The notes: generated by a model from the letters alone, not told the origin. 64,000 nucleotides of DNA from JAAXKN01 sp050259615 (GCA_050259615.1 JBLNAZ010000101.1:1-64000); one strand, 5' to 3'; shown: positions 8,040-17,550, counted from the stretch's first letter. Program-made: numbers and translations.

Positions 8040-8139
8040 ATTATCCCTGTTTTTGACGGCGTAATTTAATCATTTCTTTTTTAAAGTTCCTGCTTATTTT
8101 TATGCACTTTTCCGGGGAGAACTCCATTTCCGGACAGCT

Positions 8140-10554
8140 TTATCTCAGGATCATTAAACCGTAACCTGAGTTTTTGACTTCTCTGTCGCCCGTTGCAACG
8201 CGCACATATTTGCCTTTAAGCCACATTAATGTCATATCCTTGTAATGTTTGCTTAAAACATTTCCTGACTGCCCGGTAGTGAGTATAAGATAAAATTCAT
8301 CGGGTTTGGAAAAGTCATAAATATACCTCATCGAAGGCCCCAGAATTGTCTCATAGGGATCGTTAAAAGAATATTCTGTATTGAAAAGACTTGTCCCGCT
8401 TCCTCCGACTTCATATGGACCTATGTCTATAATCTTGTCAAGAGCGCCAAACCTTCCGTGAAACAGGTGCTTAAAAGTCACATTATGCAGCTTTCCCCAC
8501 TGCCAGTCCTGCACCGAAGAGCTGAAGTGGGTTTCAAAATATCTTACAGCATCAATAAAGCTTCTGCGAATGATGTCATCGCGCGTTTCAACGTTCTTTG
8601 TATTCACATTGTCAAACCACGTTGATTTATTTTCCTTCAGCATTTTCATTATGCTGCGGTAGGGCACGTTTGCAGTAAATACATATTCGTCATAGAGACT
8701 TTTTCCCATCTCATCTTCAAAAGTGTTCCTGAGGAGGAACTGAAAAAACACTTCAAAGACTGCAGGCAGCTGGCTTCCCTCCTCCAGGCTGTAGTTCCAG
8801 GTCTTAAACAGGTTCAGGATCCCCGAAAGCACTCTGTCCTTAACCTTCACATCATTAAATGCAGAAATTATATACGGCGTCATCTGTCTTGCATACGGAG
8901 AAACAAAGTCTGCCTGGTACTCCATAAAATCGCCTGCAGAATGCTTCTGTTTCCCCGTCAGAAGCTCTGTAATCCTTTCAATTCTTGAAGGAGGCTCCCA
9001 GAGGTTAGAAATATGATAGTTGAAACTGTTTACAGTCTTATTGTTTGCCGAAGCTATATAATTTTCCGGAGGATTAAAAAGTGAAGGCATCTGTTCATAG
9101 GGGACGTAACCCTTCCAGTCGTAGGCGTCCGTCGTACCGTCACACACAAATGTCGGATTTACAGAAGAACGTATCGGAAGCCTTGCACCGCAGATATAGC
9201 CGATATTTCCGGTTTTATCGGCATAAACAAAGTTCTGCCCCGGCACATAGTAATGGCTCACAGCTTCCCTGAAATCGTTCCAGTTCTTCGACATATTAAT
9301 AGCCATTATGGCATAAAGCTCATCGCTGAATTCGTTACCCGTCCAGCGCATGCTTAATACAGCTTTTTTCTTATACCTGTCCGGAAACATTGTGTTGTAC
9401 GGATGAATTTCTGAAATAATCGGGCCTCTGTGTGTCTCCTTTACTGTAATCTGAACGTCATCTGAATCCTTTACATGGATGGTGTACCTGTAGTTTTTCA
9501 GGTCCTGCCAAACATTATTGAACAAGTACTTTTTACCCGTGGAATCGATTTTTTCCATGTAGAAGTCTGCATCATCAGCCATAACGTTTGTCAGCACCCA
9601 GGAGATATTTTCATTTTTTCCAATTACAACTCCGGGAACACCTGGCAGCGTAACGCCTTCAGCTTTCCAGTTTTGCCCCCTGATTACAGCGGCATACCAT
9701 TTCCCGGGGGCCTGGAGTGCCAGGTGTGGATCATTGGCAATTATAGGTTTTCCACTTGAAGATTTAAGACTGTTGACGACCCAGTTATTAGAGCCTATGT
9801 GTGTTCCTCCGAAGCCTGCAAAATTCCTGAAAGAGCGGTCAGTTTCCACAAAGGCAGTCGTTATTTCCGGAGCCGCTTTAAGCCCGGATGGAATTACAGT
9901 AGGGGCATTTTCAGGATAGTCCGGCAGAATCTCTTTTGTTTTTTCCTCTCCAAGCTTCTGTACCAGGTTACTGAAGGCAATGTCTGTCCACCAGCTTATA
10001 TTAAGCTCCCATGCCATCAGTTTGCCAATTATAAGGCTGTGTTCCGGTTTCCAGGGATAAGGATCATAGCCGAGTGCATCAAACTCCACCGGGTAGCTGC
10101 CTTTAGCTTCCTTTATATAGGCATTAACTCCGTTTGAATAAGCGTTCAGAAGAGAAAGATACTGCGGGTTTAATTTTCCCATATCCCTTTTTACTGTGCG
10201 GTCGATCCCTATTGTTTTGAACATCCTGTCGTAGGGGAGTGTCTTGGAACCGAAGACCTCGCTTAGCCTTCCTTCTCCGGCCCTGCGTGCAACATCCATC
10301 TGGAAGAGTCTTTCTCTTGCGTGCAGGTAGCCAAGCGCGTAGGCGGCATCGGCATCACTGCCTGCATAGATGTGGGGAATTGCATACTGGTCCGTATAAA
10401 TTTCCACACTGTTTGAAAGTCCTCCAAGCTGTTTATCGCCCTCGTATTCAGGCACAGACTTCATCAGAAGTCTGTAAAAAATAAATGCCCCCACAGCTGC
10501 AATGATCAGCAAAGAGACAACAATTGCAATAGTATTTCGCATCCAGTTTGGCAT
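8140..10554 (-). CDS. Penicillin-acylase-family Ntn hydrolase
   Basis: An 804-residue member of the penicillin amidase family (peptidase S45). It has an N-terminal membrane anchor or signal segment (about residues 7-29), the alpha-chain signature DQYAIPHIYAGSDADAAYALGYLHARERLFQMDVARR, and an autoprocessing site whose nucleophile is Ser255 in IGSNNWVV. ANDPHL and LPGVPGVVIGKNENISWVLTN follow in the beta chain. Family members hydrolyse beta-lactams, acyl-homoserine lactones or other amides; the substrate here is unknown. It is transcribed away from rmuC across a 186-bp divergent region. Confidence 0.9.
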   Translation of the reverse strand: MPNWMRNTIAIVVSLLIIAAVGAFIFYRLLMKSVPEYEGDKQLGGLSNSVEIYTDQYAIPHIYAGSDADAAYALGYLHARERLFQMDVARRAGEGRLSEVFGSKTLPYDRMFKTIGIDRTVKRDMGKLNPQYLSLLNAYSNGVNAYIKEAKGSYPVEFDALGYDPYPWKPEHSLIIGKLMAWELNISWWTDIAFSNLVQKLGEEKTKEILPDYPENAPTVIPSGLKAAPEITTAFVETDRSFRNFAGFGGTHIGSNNWVVNSLKSSSGKPIIANDPHLALQAPGKWYAAVIRGQNWKAEGVTLPGVPGVVIGKNENISWVLTNVMADDADFYMEKIDSTGKKYLFNNVWQDLKNYRYTIHVKDSDDVQITVKETHRGPIISEIHPYNTMFPDRYKKKAVLSMRWTGNEFSDELYAIMAINMSKNWNDFREAVSHYYVPGQNFVYADKTGNIGYICGARLPIRSSVNPTFVCDGTTDAYDWKGYVPYEQMPSLFNPPENYIASANNKTVNSFNYHISNLWEPPSRIERITELLTGKQKHSAGDFMEYQADFVSPYARQMTPYIISAFNDVKVKDRVLSGILNLFKTWNYSLEEGSQLPAVFEVFFQFLLRNTFEDEMGKSLYDEYVFTANVPYRSIMKMLKENKSTWFDNVNTKNVETRDDIIRRSFIDAVRYFETHFSSSVQDWQWGKLHNVTFKHLFHGRFGALDKIIDIGPYEVGGSGTSLFNTEYSFNDPYETILGPSMRYIYDFSKPDEFYLILTTGQSGNVLSKHYKDMTLMWLKGKYVRVATGDREVKNSGYGLMILR

Positions 10555-10626
10555 GATGTGTAATTTTATTAAAGTTAAATGAATAAAAGCCTTAAGATAG
10601 AGAAAAAGAATTCCTTTGAACCTGCA

Positions 10627-10645
10627 ATTACAAATTTATTGTAAT
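10627..10645 (-). promoter_or_regulatory. Inverted repeat over a TAnnTTTG box upstream of the acylase gene
   Basis: ATTACAA (10627-10633) and TTGTAAT (10639-10645) form a perfect 7-bp inverted repeat with a 5-nt spacer. On the minus strand the centre of the repeat reads TAAATTTG (10638-10631), which fits the TAnnTTTG -10 box; the -35 (TTTCAT, 17 bp upstream) is poor. A regulator bound here would block the acylase promoter. This lies in the divergent region between the acylase gene and rmuC; no clear promoter for rmuC is seen. Confidence 0.35.
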
Positions 10646-10740
10646 TTTTTTCTTTATGAAAATAAATACAAATATTATTTTTGACTAAGTTGCACCTGGA
10701 ATAATTTTTTTTATTAACCGGCCTTTGGGAGAGTAAGTAT

Positions 10741-12099
10741 ATGCAGGAAATGCTGCTTTTTATAATACTGATCATGCTGACGGTAATTTTTATCCTGCTT
10801 GTAAGCATGAGGAGAAATGGTTCACCTGAAAGCTCCCGGCAGACGCCGGATGAGGTAAAAGTATTGCTGACCGAGGGGTTCAATAGAACAGAAAAGGAAA
10901 TCAGGGCGGAATTTTCTTCCAGCCGCTCCGAGGTAAACAGCCAGTCGGTGCAGCTTAGAACGGAATTAAACAATATTTTCAGGCTCCTGGAAGATTCCCT
11001 TCTTAAGCGAATGGTAGATATATCCAAACTCCAGAAGTCTCAGCTCGATATTTTCAGCGAAAATTTAGTTTCGCTTTCAAAAACAGTTGACGAAAAAATA
11101 ACTCTACTTACCAGCAGCAACGAGCAGAAATTTGAACAGTTAAAAGAAAAGGTTCAGGAAAAACTGGGCGAACTGCAGATGAGCAATTCTCAAAAGCTGG
11201 AAGAAATGCGCTTAACTGTGGATGAGAAGCTTCAGTCCACTCTCGAAAAAAGACTAGGGGAGTCCTTCCGCCTGGTAAGTGAGCGCCTTGAAATGGTTCA
11301 CCGCGGACTTGGTGAAATGCAGACTCTGGCCAACGGCGTAGGAGATTTGAAACGCGTGCTCTCAAATATTAAAACCCGCGGTACCTGGGGCGAAGTGCAG
11401 CTTGGAAGCCTCATTGAGCAGATCCTTTCACCCGAACAGTATTCTAGAAATATAGCTACAAAAAAGAACAGCTCCTGCATTGTTGAATTTGCCGTAAAAA
11501 TGCCCGGCCGCGGCAACGGCAGTGAAGAAGTTCTCTGGCTCCCAATTGACGCCAAGTTCCCTCTTGAAGACTACCAGAGACTTTGCGAGGCTCAGGATTC
11601 TGCAGATGTGGTTTTAATTGAAGAAAGCGCAAAAGCTTTGGAAAACAGGATTAAGTCTGAGGCCAGGGATATAAATGAAAAATATCTCGATCCCCCGAAC
11701 ACAACAGATTTCGCAATACTTTTCCTGCCCGTAGAAGGTCTTTATGCCGAGATCTTAAGAAGGCCCGGCCTGTGCGACAAAATTCAGCACGAATTCCGCA
11801 TCGTACTTGCCGGACCGACAACGCTGGCTGCAATATTAAACAGCCTTCAGATGGGTTTCAGAACTCTTGCTATCGAAAAGCGTTCCAGCGAGGTCTGGAA
11901 TCTGCTGGGTATGGTAAAGACTGAATTCAGCAATTTCGGTATGGTACTGGATAAGACCAGAAAGAAGCTCCAGGAAGCCAGCAATACTATTGAGAATGCC
12001 TCTGTTGCCTCCAGAAGAATTGAGAGGAAATTAAAGGACGTACAGGCCCTGCCGGCAAAAGAGGGGCTCGAATTATTGCTCGAAAAAAGTGAGGATTAA
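10741..12099 (+). CDS. rmuC: RmuC-family recombination-limiting protein
   Basis: A 452-residue RmuC-domain protein. RmuC restrains recombination at inverted repeats and is related to restriction-type nuclease folds. It has an N-terminal transmembrane helix (about 3-22), a long coiled coil (about 35-200) and the conserved domain beginning near KRVLSNIKTRGTWGEVQLGSLIEQIL and containing DAKFPLEDYQRL and FAILFLPVEGLYAEILRRPGL. The start is supported by GGGAGAG at 10727-10733, 7 nt before the ATG. Confidence 0.93.
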   Translation: MQEMLLFIILIMLTVIFILLVSMRRNGSPESSRQTPDEVKVLLTEGFNRTEKEIRAEFSSSRSEVNSQSVQLRTELNNIFRLLEDSLLKRMVDISKLQKSQLDIFSENLVSLSKTVDEKITLLTSSNEQKFEQLKEKVQEKLGELQMSNSQKLEEMRLTVDEKLQSTLEKRLGESFRLVSERLEMVHRGLGEMQTLANGVGDLKRVLSNIKTRGTWGEVQLGSLIEQILSPEQYSRNIATKKNSSCIVEFAVKMPGRGNGSEEVLWLPIDAKFPLEDYQRLCEAQDSADVVLIEESAKALENRIKSEARDINEKYLDPPNTTDFAILFLPVEGLYAEILRRPGLCDKIQHEFRIVLAGPTTLAAILNSLQMGFRTLAIEKRSSEVWNLLGMVKTEFSNFGMVLDKTRKKLQEASNTIENASVASRRIERKLKDVQALPAKEGLELLLEKSED

Positions 12100-12345
12100 T
12101 TCGGAAAAATTCCATATATTCGCCGTTAAAACGTTTAACCGGATAATAAATCTTAATTTTTAGCCCGTTTTCACCGATAATAGAGCTTGGGTTTGGGACG
12201 TTTCGGGAAAGTTTTTTTCAGCGGAATCTGTCCGCCGGTGCAAAAAATGAGTATGGAAAGAACACAGGTAAGGTATAATTCCCTGCTGAAACCAGTTTAT
12301 GTATTTGGTAAAATCAATTTTTAAAAGTTTATTGGAAATTCCTTC

Positions 12346-14436
12346 ATGATAAAAATACAGACTAAAATCTCAGCCATTTTGACTCTGATTTTAATCTCAA
12401 ATATACTTGCAGTTATTTCATCTCTGAATTTATATCTGCTCATCCCTCTTGAGGGGCTCGTATTTGCAATAATTTCATTCCTGCTTTGGAAGTGGATTGT
12501 TGTACCGGTTAAGAACCTCCATAAGAGCTTTCAGGAAGAAAAGCTGTCTTTAATTATGCCTCTGCTTAAAGAAAGATCCGAATTCGGGCAGTTTGCAAAC
12601 CTGTTAACCAGCTTTTTCAAACAAAAGAAAGATATTGAATACGGAATCAGACACAGATTACTGGCTGAAGCGGAACTTAAGCGCGCACATATGGAACTTG
12701 AAGAAAGAGTAATTAAAAGGACAAATGAACTGCTTGTAACAAACCAGCTCTTAAAGAATGAAGTTGAAGAGCGAAAATCTATTGAGCAATCGCTTTCCAA
12801 AACCGAAGACAATCTGCGGGTTCTTGCAGAAACCACAAAGGATGTCCTCTACCGCTTAAGATACGACACTTTAACATATGACTATCTGAGCCCTGCGATC
12901 AGCAATCTGACCGGCTATACATTCAAAGAAATAAACGCGATCGGCCTGGCAAACATTATAAAAAAATCCGAGTTCCGAACACAGTCAAATGCTCAGCAGG
13001 TAAGCAGATTAAGAACAGATCCCAATTTCAAGGAATACTATGCAGAATATCTGATCTGCCGGAAAAGCGGTGAGCTTATCTGGGTTAATGACCACTCATT
13101 TGCCTGGCTCGATGAATCAGGTAAAATAATCGGTTCAGTAGGAGTGCTGCAGGACATTACGCAAAGAAAGCTTTCGGAAAATATGCTACATCGTCAGGAT
13201 GCCATTCTGAAGGCCATAAGCTTCCAGGCTGAAATGTTCCTGAAATCTATAAAGTGGGACGAAAATATTAAGGAAATATTAAAAAGACTTGGTGAAGCTG
13301 CAGAGGTAAGCCGCGTATATATTTTCAGGAATAAGGCCGCAGCTGACGGCTCTCTTGCAATTCAGCAGCTCTGGGAGTGGATAGCAGAAGGAATTTCACC
13401 TCAGATTGATAATCCTGAACTTCAGGACCTGCCATATGAAGGACTTCTGAGTAACCGCCTGAAGGAGTCTTTAAGTAAAAATGAAGTTTTTCTGGTAAAC
13501 CACGATGAATTTTCTTTGGAAGATAAGAAATTATTTGAACCTCAGGATATTAAATCGATACTGATTGTTCCGATATTTGCCGGGAAAAACTGGTGGGGTT
13601 TTGTTGGATTTGATGAATGCATTGAAACAAGAGAATGGTCACCCACAGAAATTGAATCCTTAAAAACCGCAGGCGATATGATTGGAGCTGCAATACTTCA
13701 GAACTCCTACGAGAAGGAGCTCATTAAGGCAAAACAGCTAGCAGAGCGCTCAGACAGGCTGAAAACAGACTTCCTTACACAAATGTCGCATGAGATCAGA
13801 ACTCCGCTTAATACAATTCTTAGTTATATATCGCTGATAAAAGAAGATATTGAGAATAAACAGTTTGAGGATCTTCCCCTGTTTTTTGAAACAGTCGATG
13901 AAGGGGGCAAAAGACTTATACGCACGATCGACCTCATACTTAATATGTCGCAGGTGCAGACGGGCAATGTAGAATGCAAATACACAGAACTCGATCTCTC
14001 CAGGGAAATATCCAGGCTTCAGAAGGAGTTTTCGGCGATAGCTGAGCATAAAGGGCTTAGTTTTTCTTTCACCGACCAATCCTCCAACAGCAGGGTAATT
14101 GGCGATAAGTATACTGTAAACCAGATATTTGCCAATATTATTGAAAATGCCATCAAGTATACTCCTTCGGGGAAAATTGATGTAAAGCTTTATAACAACA
14201 ACGGCAGCGTCTGCATAGATGTTGAGGATACTGGAATTGGAATCTTAAAAGAGTATCTGCCCTACCTTTTCACGCCATTTTCGCAGGAGGAAACCGGATA
14301 CACCAGACGCTTTGACGGAAACGGACTTGGCCTGGCACTTGTAAAAAAATATGTTGAATTAAACGACGCCGATATTAAGGTTCAGTCAGAAAAAGGGAAA
14401 GGCTCTACATTTACAGTATCTTTCAGGAAGTCTTAA
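12346..14436 (+). CDS. Membrane sensor histidine kinase with PAS and GAF domains
   Basis: A 696-residue hybrid-sensing kinase. Two hydrophobic helices (about residues 7-26 and 32-50) with almost no periplasmic loop are followed by a coiled-coil linker (about 100-155), a PAS domain (about 157-280, ending in the PAC-like SVGVLQDITQRKLSE), a GAF domain (about 290-450), a HisKA domain with phospho-acceptor His482 in MSHEIRTPLN, and an HATPase with N, G1 and G2 boxes (NIIENAIKY, DVEDTGIGI, GNGLGLALVKKY). No receiver domain is attached and no response regulator is adjacent. It probably senses a cytosolic or membrane signal. The 246 bp before it contain no other gene. Confidence 0.92.
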   Translation: MIKIQTKISAILTLILISNILAVISSLNLYLLIPLEGLVFAIISFLLWKWIVVPVKNLHKSFQEEKLSLIMPLLKERSEFGQFANLLTSFFKQKKDIEYGIRHRLLAEAELKRAHMELEERVIKRTNELLVTNQLLKNEVEERKSIEQSLSKTEDNLRVLAETTKDVLYRLRYDTLTYDYLSPAISNLTGYTFKEINAIGLANIIKKSEFRTQSNAQQVSRLRTDPNFKEYYAEYLICRKSGELIWVNDHSFAWLDESGKIIGSVGVLQDITQRKLSENMLHRQDAILKAISFQAEMFLKSIKWDENIKEILKRLGEAAEVSRVYIFRNKAAADGSLAIQQLWEWIAEGISPQIDNPELQDLPYEGLLSNRLKESLSKNEVFLVNHDEFSLEDKKLFEPQDIKSILIVPIFAGKNWWGFVGFDECIETREWSPTEIESLKTAGDMIGAAILQNSYEKELIKAKQLAERSDRLKTDFLTQMSHEIRTPLNTILSYISLIKEDIENKQFEDLPLFFETVDEGGKRLIRTIDLILNMSQVQTGNVECKYTELDLSREISRLQKEFSAIAEHKGLSFSFTDQSSNSRVIGDKYTVNQIFANIIENAIKYTPSGKIDVKLYNNNGSVCIDVEDTGIGILKEYLPYLFTPFSQEETGYTRRFDGNGLGLALVKKYVELNDADIKVQSEKGKGSTFTVSFRKS

Positions 14437-14481
14437 ATTATTATCCCCACTTCCTTATTTTCAGCAGCCGGCTTTTTCCCG

Positions 14482-14535
14482 TTTACCGGTAAATTTCTTT
14501 TTTTCGCCGATTATATCTTTGGAAAAATATCTTTG
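14482..14535 (+). promoter_or_regulatory. Palindrome and two TATCTTTG boxes upstream of the LiaF-like operon
   Basis: TTTACCGGTAAA at 14482-14493 is a perfect 12-bp palindrome. Downstream are two identical TATCTTTG boxes (14514-14521 and 14528-14535), each matching TAnnTTTG and 14 bp apart. No convincing -35 accompanies them. They lie 44-97 nt before the first gene of the LiaF-like/LytS/LytTR operon and are the best candidates for its promoter and operator. Confidence 0.4.
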
Positions 14536-14578
14536 ATGTTATTTTTGTAGTAAGTAAAATTATCAAAGAGGATTTAAA

Positions 14579-15337
14579 ATGAATGAGGTTAGAAGAAGAT
14601 CCGGCAGAACTGTTTTCCTGGGAGCCATAATAATAGTTTTAGGCGTCCTTCTGTTATTATCCAACCTGAATATGCTGATGTTTCCCGTTCACGAATTAGT
14701 GCACTTCCCGCAGGGAATATTGTTTTTAATAGGCGTAATATTACTTGCCAACGGGAATTACAGGGGAGGCTCCATACTCGTCATACTGGGAGCCCTGTTC
14801 TGGGCTTCAGCCCATTTTGATTATGATATATGGACTATTTGGCCTGTGCTGCTTATAATTCTTGGCCTTTACATTTTATTAGGTGTCAGCAATCCCCGCA
14901 GAAGATACAGGGACCAGGCAGCCGAAAAAATTGCAGACCATGTTTCAGAGCACTTTAAGCATAGATTCGACAGAGGAGCTAACTCAGGCAATGAGGATTT
15001 CCTGGATGAGACTGCTGTCTTCAGCGGCTTTAAGAAATCTGTCACTTCCGATAACTTCCAGGGCGGCAGGGTAACTTCCATTTTCGGCGGTTCAGAGATA
15101 GACCTTTATAACTGCAAACTTGCTCCGGGAATTAATATCCTTGAAATAACTGCAATTTTCGGCGGCACTACGCTTTATATCCCGAGGGACTGGAAAGTGG
15201 TTGTTGAGGCTACCCCAATTTTAGGCGGCTTTTCAGATGAAAGAAGAAAAGATCCCAGTATTGCTTACCAGGATGACAGAAAGCTGGTAATAAGAGGATT
15301 GCTTCTTTTTGGCGGCGGAGAAATTAAAACCGCATAA
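14579..15337 (+). CDS. LiaF-like membrane protein with C-terminal adhesin-like domain
   Basis: A 252-residue protein. Four hydrophobic helices fill about residues 13-105 (LiaI/LiaF-TM type), and the soluble C-terminal half has three repeated strands with the IFGGSEIDLYN, IFGGTTLYIP and ILGGFSDER pattern typical of the LiaF C-terminal (cell-wall-active antibiotic response) domain. In Firmicutes LiaF inhibits the LiaS kinase during envelope stress. Here it is first in an operon with a LytS-type kinase (2-nt gap) and a LytTR regulator, so a role in envelope-stress signalling is likely by context. AGAGGA at 14567-14572 serves as the ribosome binding site. Confidence 0.85.
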   Translation: MNEVRRRSGRTVFLGAIIIVLGVLLLLSNLNMLMFPVHELVHFPQGILFLIGVILLANGNYRGGSILVILGALFWASAHFDYDIWTIWPVLLIILGLYILLGVSNPRRRYRDQAAEKIADHVSEHFKHRFDRGANSGNEDFLDETAVFSGFKKSVTSDNFQGGRVTSIFGGSEIDLYNCKLAPGINILEITAIFGGTTLYIPRDWKVVVEATPILGGFSDERRKDPSIAYQDDRKLVIRGLLLFGGGEIKTA

Positions 15338-15339
15338 TC

Positions 15340-16392
15340 ATGAATAATCCGATCCTCATAACCCGGAATTTAATTTTTTACCTGTTTATATGGATAACGC
15401 TTGGCGTTATCCATGTATTCTTTCTTTTCAATGCGGCAAATTTAAGCCTTATGGATGCCGCACTGGACAGCATTGTTTTTAATACCTTTTACACCGGGCT
15501 TGGCCTGGGCTTATGGTATCCGGCAAAGTATCTTTCAGTTGAGAACACCTCAAATGCCCGGTTTGCTATTCAGCACCTGCTTGCAGCGCTTTTTACTTCG
15601 GCTCTGTGGCTTGGGCTGTCTTCGTTTATACTGCTTGTTGTATTAACACCGTCACCTGAGCTAAGAAACTTTCTCCTTCATACAGCAGGATGGAGAATTT
15701 TAGTCGGCATTATTTTATATATTATAATTACTGCATTTTATTACCTTTACATTTTTTACAACAGCTACAATGAAAAGCTCATAAAGGAATCAGAACTTAA
15801 GACTTATGCCCGTGAAGCCGAGCTGAAGTCGCTGAAGTATCAGATCAATCCCCACTTCCTTTTTAACAGCCTTAATTCAATCAGTTCCCTTACAATTACA
15901 GATCCGTCAAAAGCCAGGCAAATGACAATAAAACTTTCCGAGTACATGAGAACAACACTCTCAGAAAGTGAAAAACAGTTTCATAAACTTTCAGAAGAAA
16001 TTAAAAACGTGAGGCTTTATCTCGAAATTGAAAAAGTAAGGTTTGGAAATAAATTTGAGTATGTTGAAGAGCTTGAAGACGACTGTACCGGACTAATGAT
16101 TCCGCCAATGATACTTCAGCCTCTGCTCGAGAACGCTATTAAATACGGTGTATATGAAAGCCTGGAAAAAGTCACAATTAAGTTAAGCTGCAAAAAGGAA
16201 AATGACTATCTGAAGATGACGGTTGAAAACAATTATGATGAGGAAAGTATTTCTGCTTCAGGTGAAAAAATAGGCATAAAGAATATACAGAACAGGCTCT
16301 CTTTGATATACCATCACGATAACCTGCTGGTTGTAGAGAATAAAAGGGGTATTTTTAAGGTAAACATTTTTATTCCTCTGGGAGAATCTTAA
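15340..16392 (+). CDS. LytS/YehU-type sensor histidine kinase
   Basis: A 350-residue kinase with four N-terminal hydrophobic helices (about 12-32, 43-62, 77-102 and 118-142), a short coiled coil and a His_kinase domain (PF06580 type). The phospho-acceptor is His172 in YQINPHFLFNSLNSIS. The ATP-binding part carries PPMILQPLLENAIKYG and GIKNIQNRLSLIY. The periplasmic portion is minimal, so it may sense within the membrane or through the LiaF-like partner. It is followed after 4 nt by its probable LytTR response regulator. Confidence 0.92.
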   Translation: MNNPILITRNLIFYLFIWITLGVIHVFFLFNAANLSLMDAALDSIVFNTFYTGLGLGLWYPAKYLSVENTSNARFAIQHLLAALFTSALWLGLSSFILLVVLTPSPELRNFLLHTAGWRILVGIILYIIITAFYYLYIFYNSYNEKLIKESELKTYAREAELKSLKYQINPHFLFNSLNSISSLTITDPSKARQMTIKLSEYMRTTLSESEKQFHKLSEEIKNVRLYLEIEKVRFGNKFEYVEELEDDCTGLMIPPMILQPLLENAIKYGVYESLEKVTIKLSCKKENDYLKMTVENNYDEESISASGEKIGIKNIQNRLSLIYHHDNLLVVENKRGIFKVNIFIPLGES

Positions 16393-16396
16393 ATAA

Positions 16397-17146
16397 ATGA
16401 GTAAAATAAACGCAATCATAATTGATGACGAGCCGCTAGCCAGGGAAATAATTAAAGCCTACCTGAAAAGCTTTCCTGAAATAGAGGTTGCCTCAGAATG
16501 TGAAAACGGCTTCGAGGGGATAAAAGCAATCAATGATTTAAAGCCCGACCTCATTTTCCTTGACGTCCAGATGCCGAAAATTACCGGTTTTGAAATGCTG
16601 GAACTGCTCGACGAGCTCCCAGTGGTAATTTTTACAACCGCCTACGACCAATACGCCCTGAAAGCCTTTGAGGCAAATGCAGCCGATTACCTGCTGAAGC
16701 CTTTTTCAGAAGAAAGATTTAAAGAAGCAGTCAACAAGGCCTCTTTCTTCCTGTCGGACAGAAGGAAAAACAAGGATATTATCGGCAGTGTTGTTGAACA
16801 TCTGGACAAAAAGCAGGAATTCTTAGAACGGGTAGTAGTTAAAAACGGCCCCAGGATCCATATCATACCGGCAGGAAAAATTATCTATATCGAAGCCCAG
16901 GATGACTATGTAATGCTTAACACCGCAGAAGGGCGTTTTCTAAAGCAAAAAACGATGAAATTCTTTGAAGACCACCTGAATCCGGAAGAATTCGTCAGAA
17001 TCCACAGGTCCTATCTTGTCCGCCTGTCTGAAATTAAGCAGATTGAGCTTTTTGAAAAAGAATCCTACCGCGTCCAGATTTCAGGCGGGAAGTTTCTTCC
17101 TGTAAGCAAGAGCGGATATTCAAGATTAAAGGAAATTTTTCAGTAA
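16397..17146 (+). CDS. LytTR-family response regulator
   Basis: A 249-residue LytR/AlgR-type regulator. The receiver domain has acidic residues Asp10/Asp11, phospho-acceptor Asp56 (FLDVQMP), Thr in IFTTAYD and Lys in LLKPFSE. The C-terminal LytTR DNA-binding domain spans about residues 143-249, with YIEAQDDYVMLNT and FVRIHRSYLVRL. It is the last gene of the LiaF-like/LytS operon and probably autoregulates it. A weak 6-bp hairpin (17154-17168) follows the stop but has no good T tract. Confidence 0.93.
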   Translation: MSKINAIIIDDEPLAREIIKAYLKSFPEIEVASECENGFEGIKAINDLKPDLIFLDVQMPKITGFEMLELLDELPVVIFTTAYDQYALKAFEANAADYLLKPFSEERFKEAVNKASFFLSDRRKNKDIIGSVVEHLDKKQEFLERVVVKNGPRIHIIPAGKIIYIEAQDDYVMLNTAEGRFLKQKTMKFFEDHLNPEEFVRIHRSYLVRLSEIKQIELFEKESYRVQISGGKFLPVSKSGYSRLKEIFQ

Positions 17147-17277
17147 TTCTTACAGGTAAGATTTACCTTTCCCCGACTAAAAAGGCGTTTTGCACAATGT
17201 TCACGAGGTGGCCCTATTTTTGATGCTTTTCCGTAAAGAATAGTTAATTGTCCAATGGTTATCAATCAGAGGTAATT

Positions 17278-17532
17278 ATGTTCATAAAGAAAAGCGAAAA
17301 ATACCTGAGCGTTGAAGAGGCAGCCTTAATCCTGGGAAAAAGCATCGGCCAGATAAACCTTTACGTCTGGCTGCACCTTATACACAACGTTGAAAAAGTA
17401 GGCAATTATTACATTATACCCAAAGAGGAAGTCTACAGGCTACAGGATAACAGCGTGGCCTTAGAAGCGAAGGTAGAGGACAGAAAAGCCTACGAGGAAA
17501 CCATAGAGGACAGCAGTTCTTTCAGCTATTAA
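17278..17532 (+). CDS. Small excisionase/MerR-like HTH protein
   Basis: An 84-residue protein with an N-terminal helix-turn-helix of the excisionase (HTH_17) style: KYLSVEEAALILGKSIGQINLYVWLHLIHNVEKVGNYYIIPKEEVYRL, in which the wing-like YYIIPKEEV is typical. The last 30 residues are acidic and probably disordered. The ATG at 17278 is chosen over an upstream TTG at 17248 because AGAGG (17268-17272) is 5 nt upstream. No integrase or transposase is nearby, so it is more likely a chromosomal regulator. It lies just upstream of the BMC-type aldehyde dehydrogenase gene, whose regulation is a reasonable guess. Confidence 0.8.
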   Translation: MFIKKSEKYLSVEEAALILGKSIGQINLYVWLHLIHNVEKVGNYYIIPKEEVYRLQDNSVALEAKVEDRKAYEETIEDSSSFSY

Positions 17533-17550
17533 TTTTTTTTTCAACCAACT

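Noticed and set aside
7449..8069. 206-residue plus-strand ORF over metF
   Set aside because: Shadow frame of metF; metF has clear family motifs.
10575..11027. 150-residue minus-strand ORF in the acylase/rmuC divergent region
   Set aside because: Most of it is antisense to the start of rmuC and it uses no family signature; rmuC has a good ribosome binding site.
17278..17532. Excisionase of a mobile element
   Set aside because: No integrase, transposase, att-like repeat or other mobile gene is nearby; a chromosomal regulator fits better.
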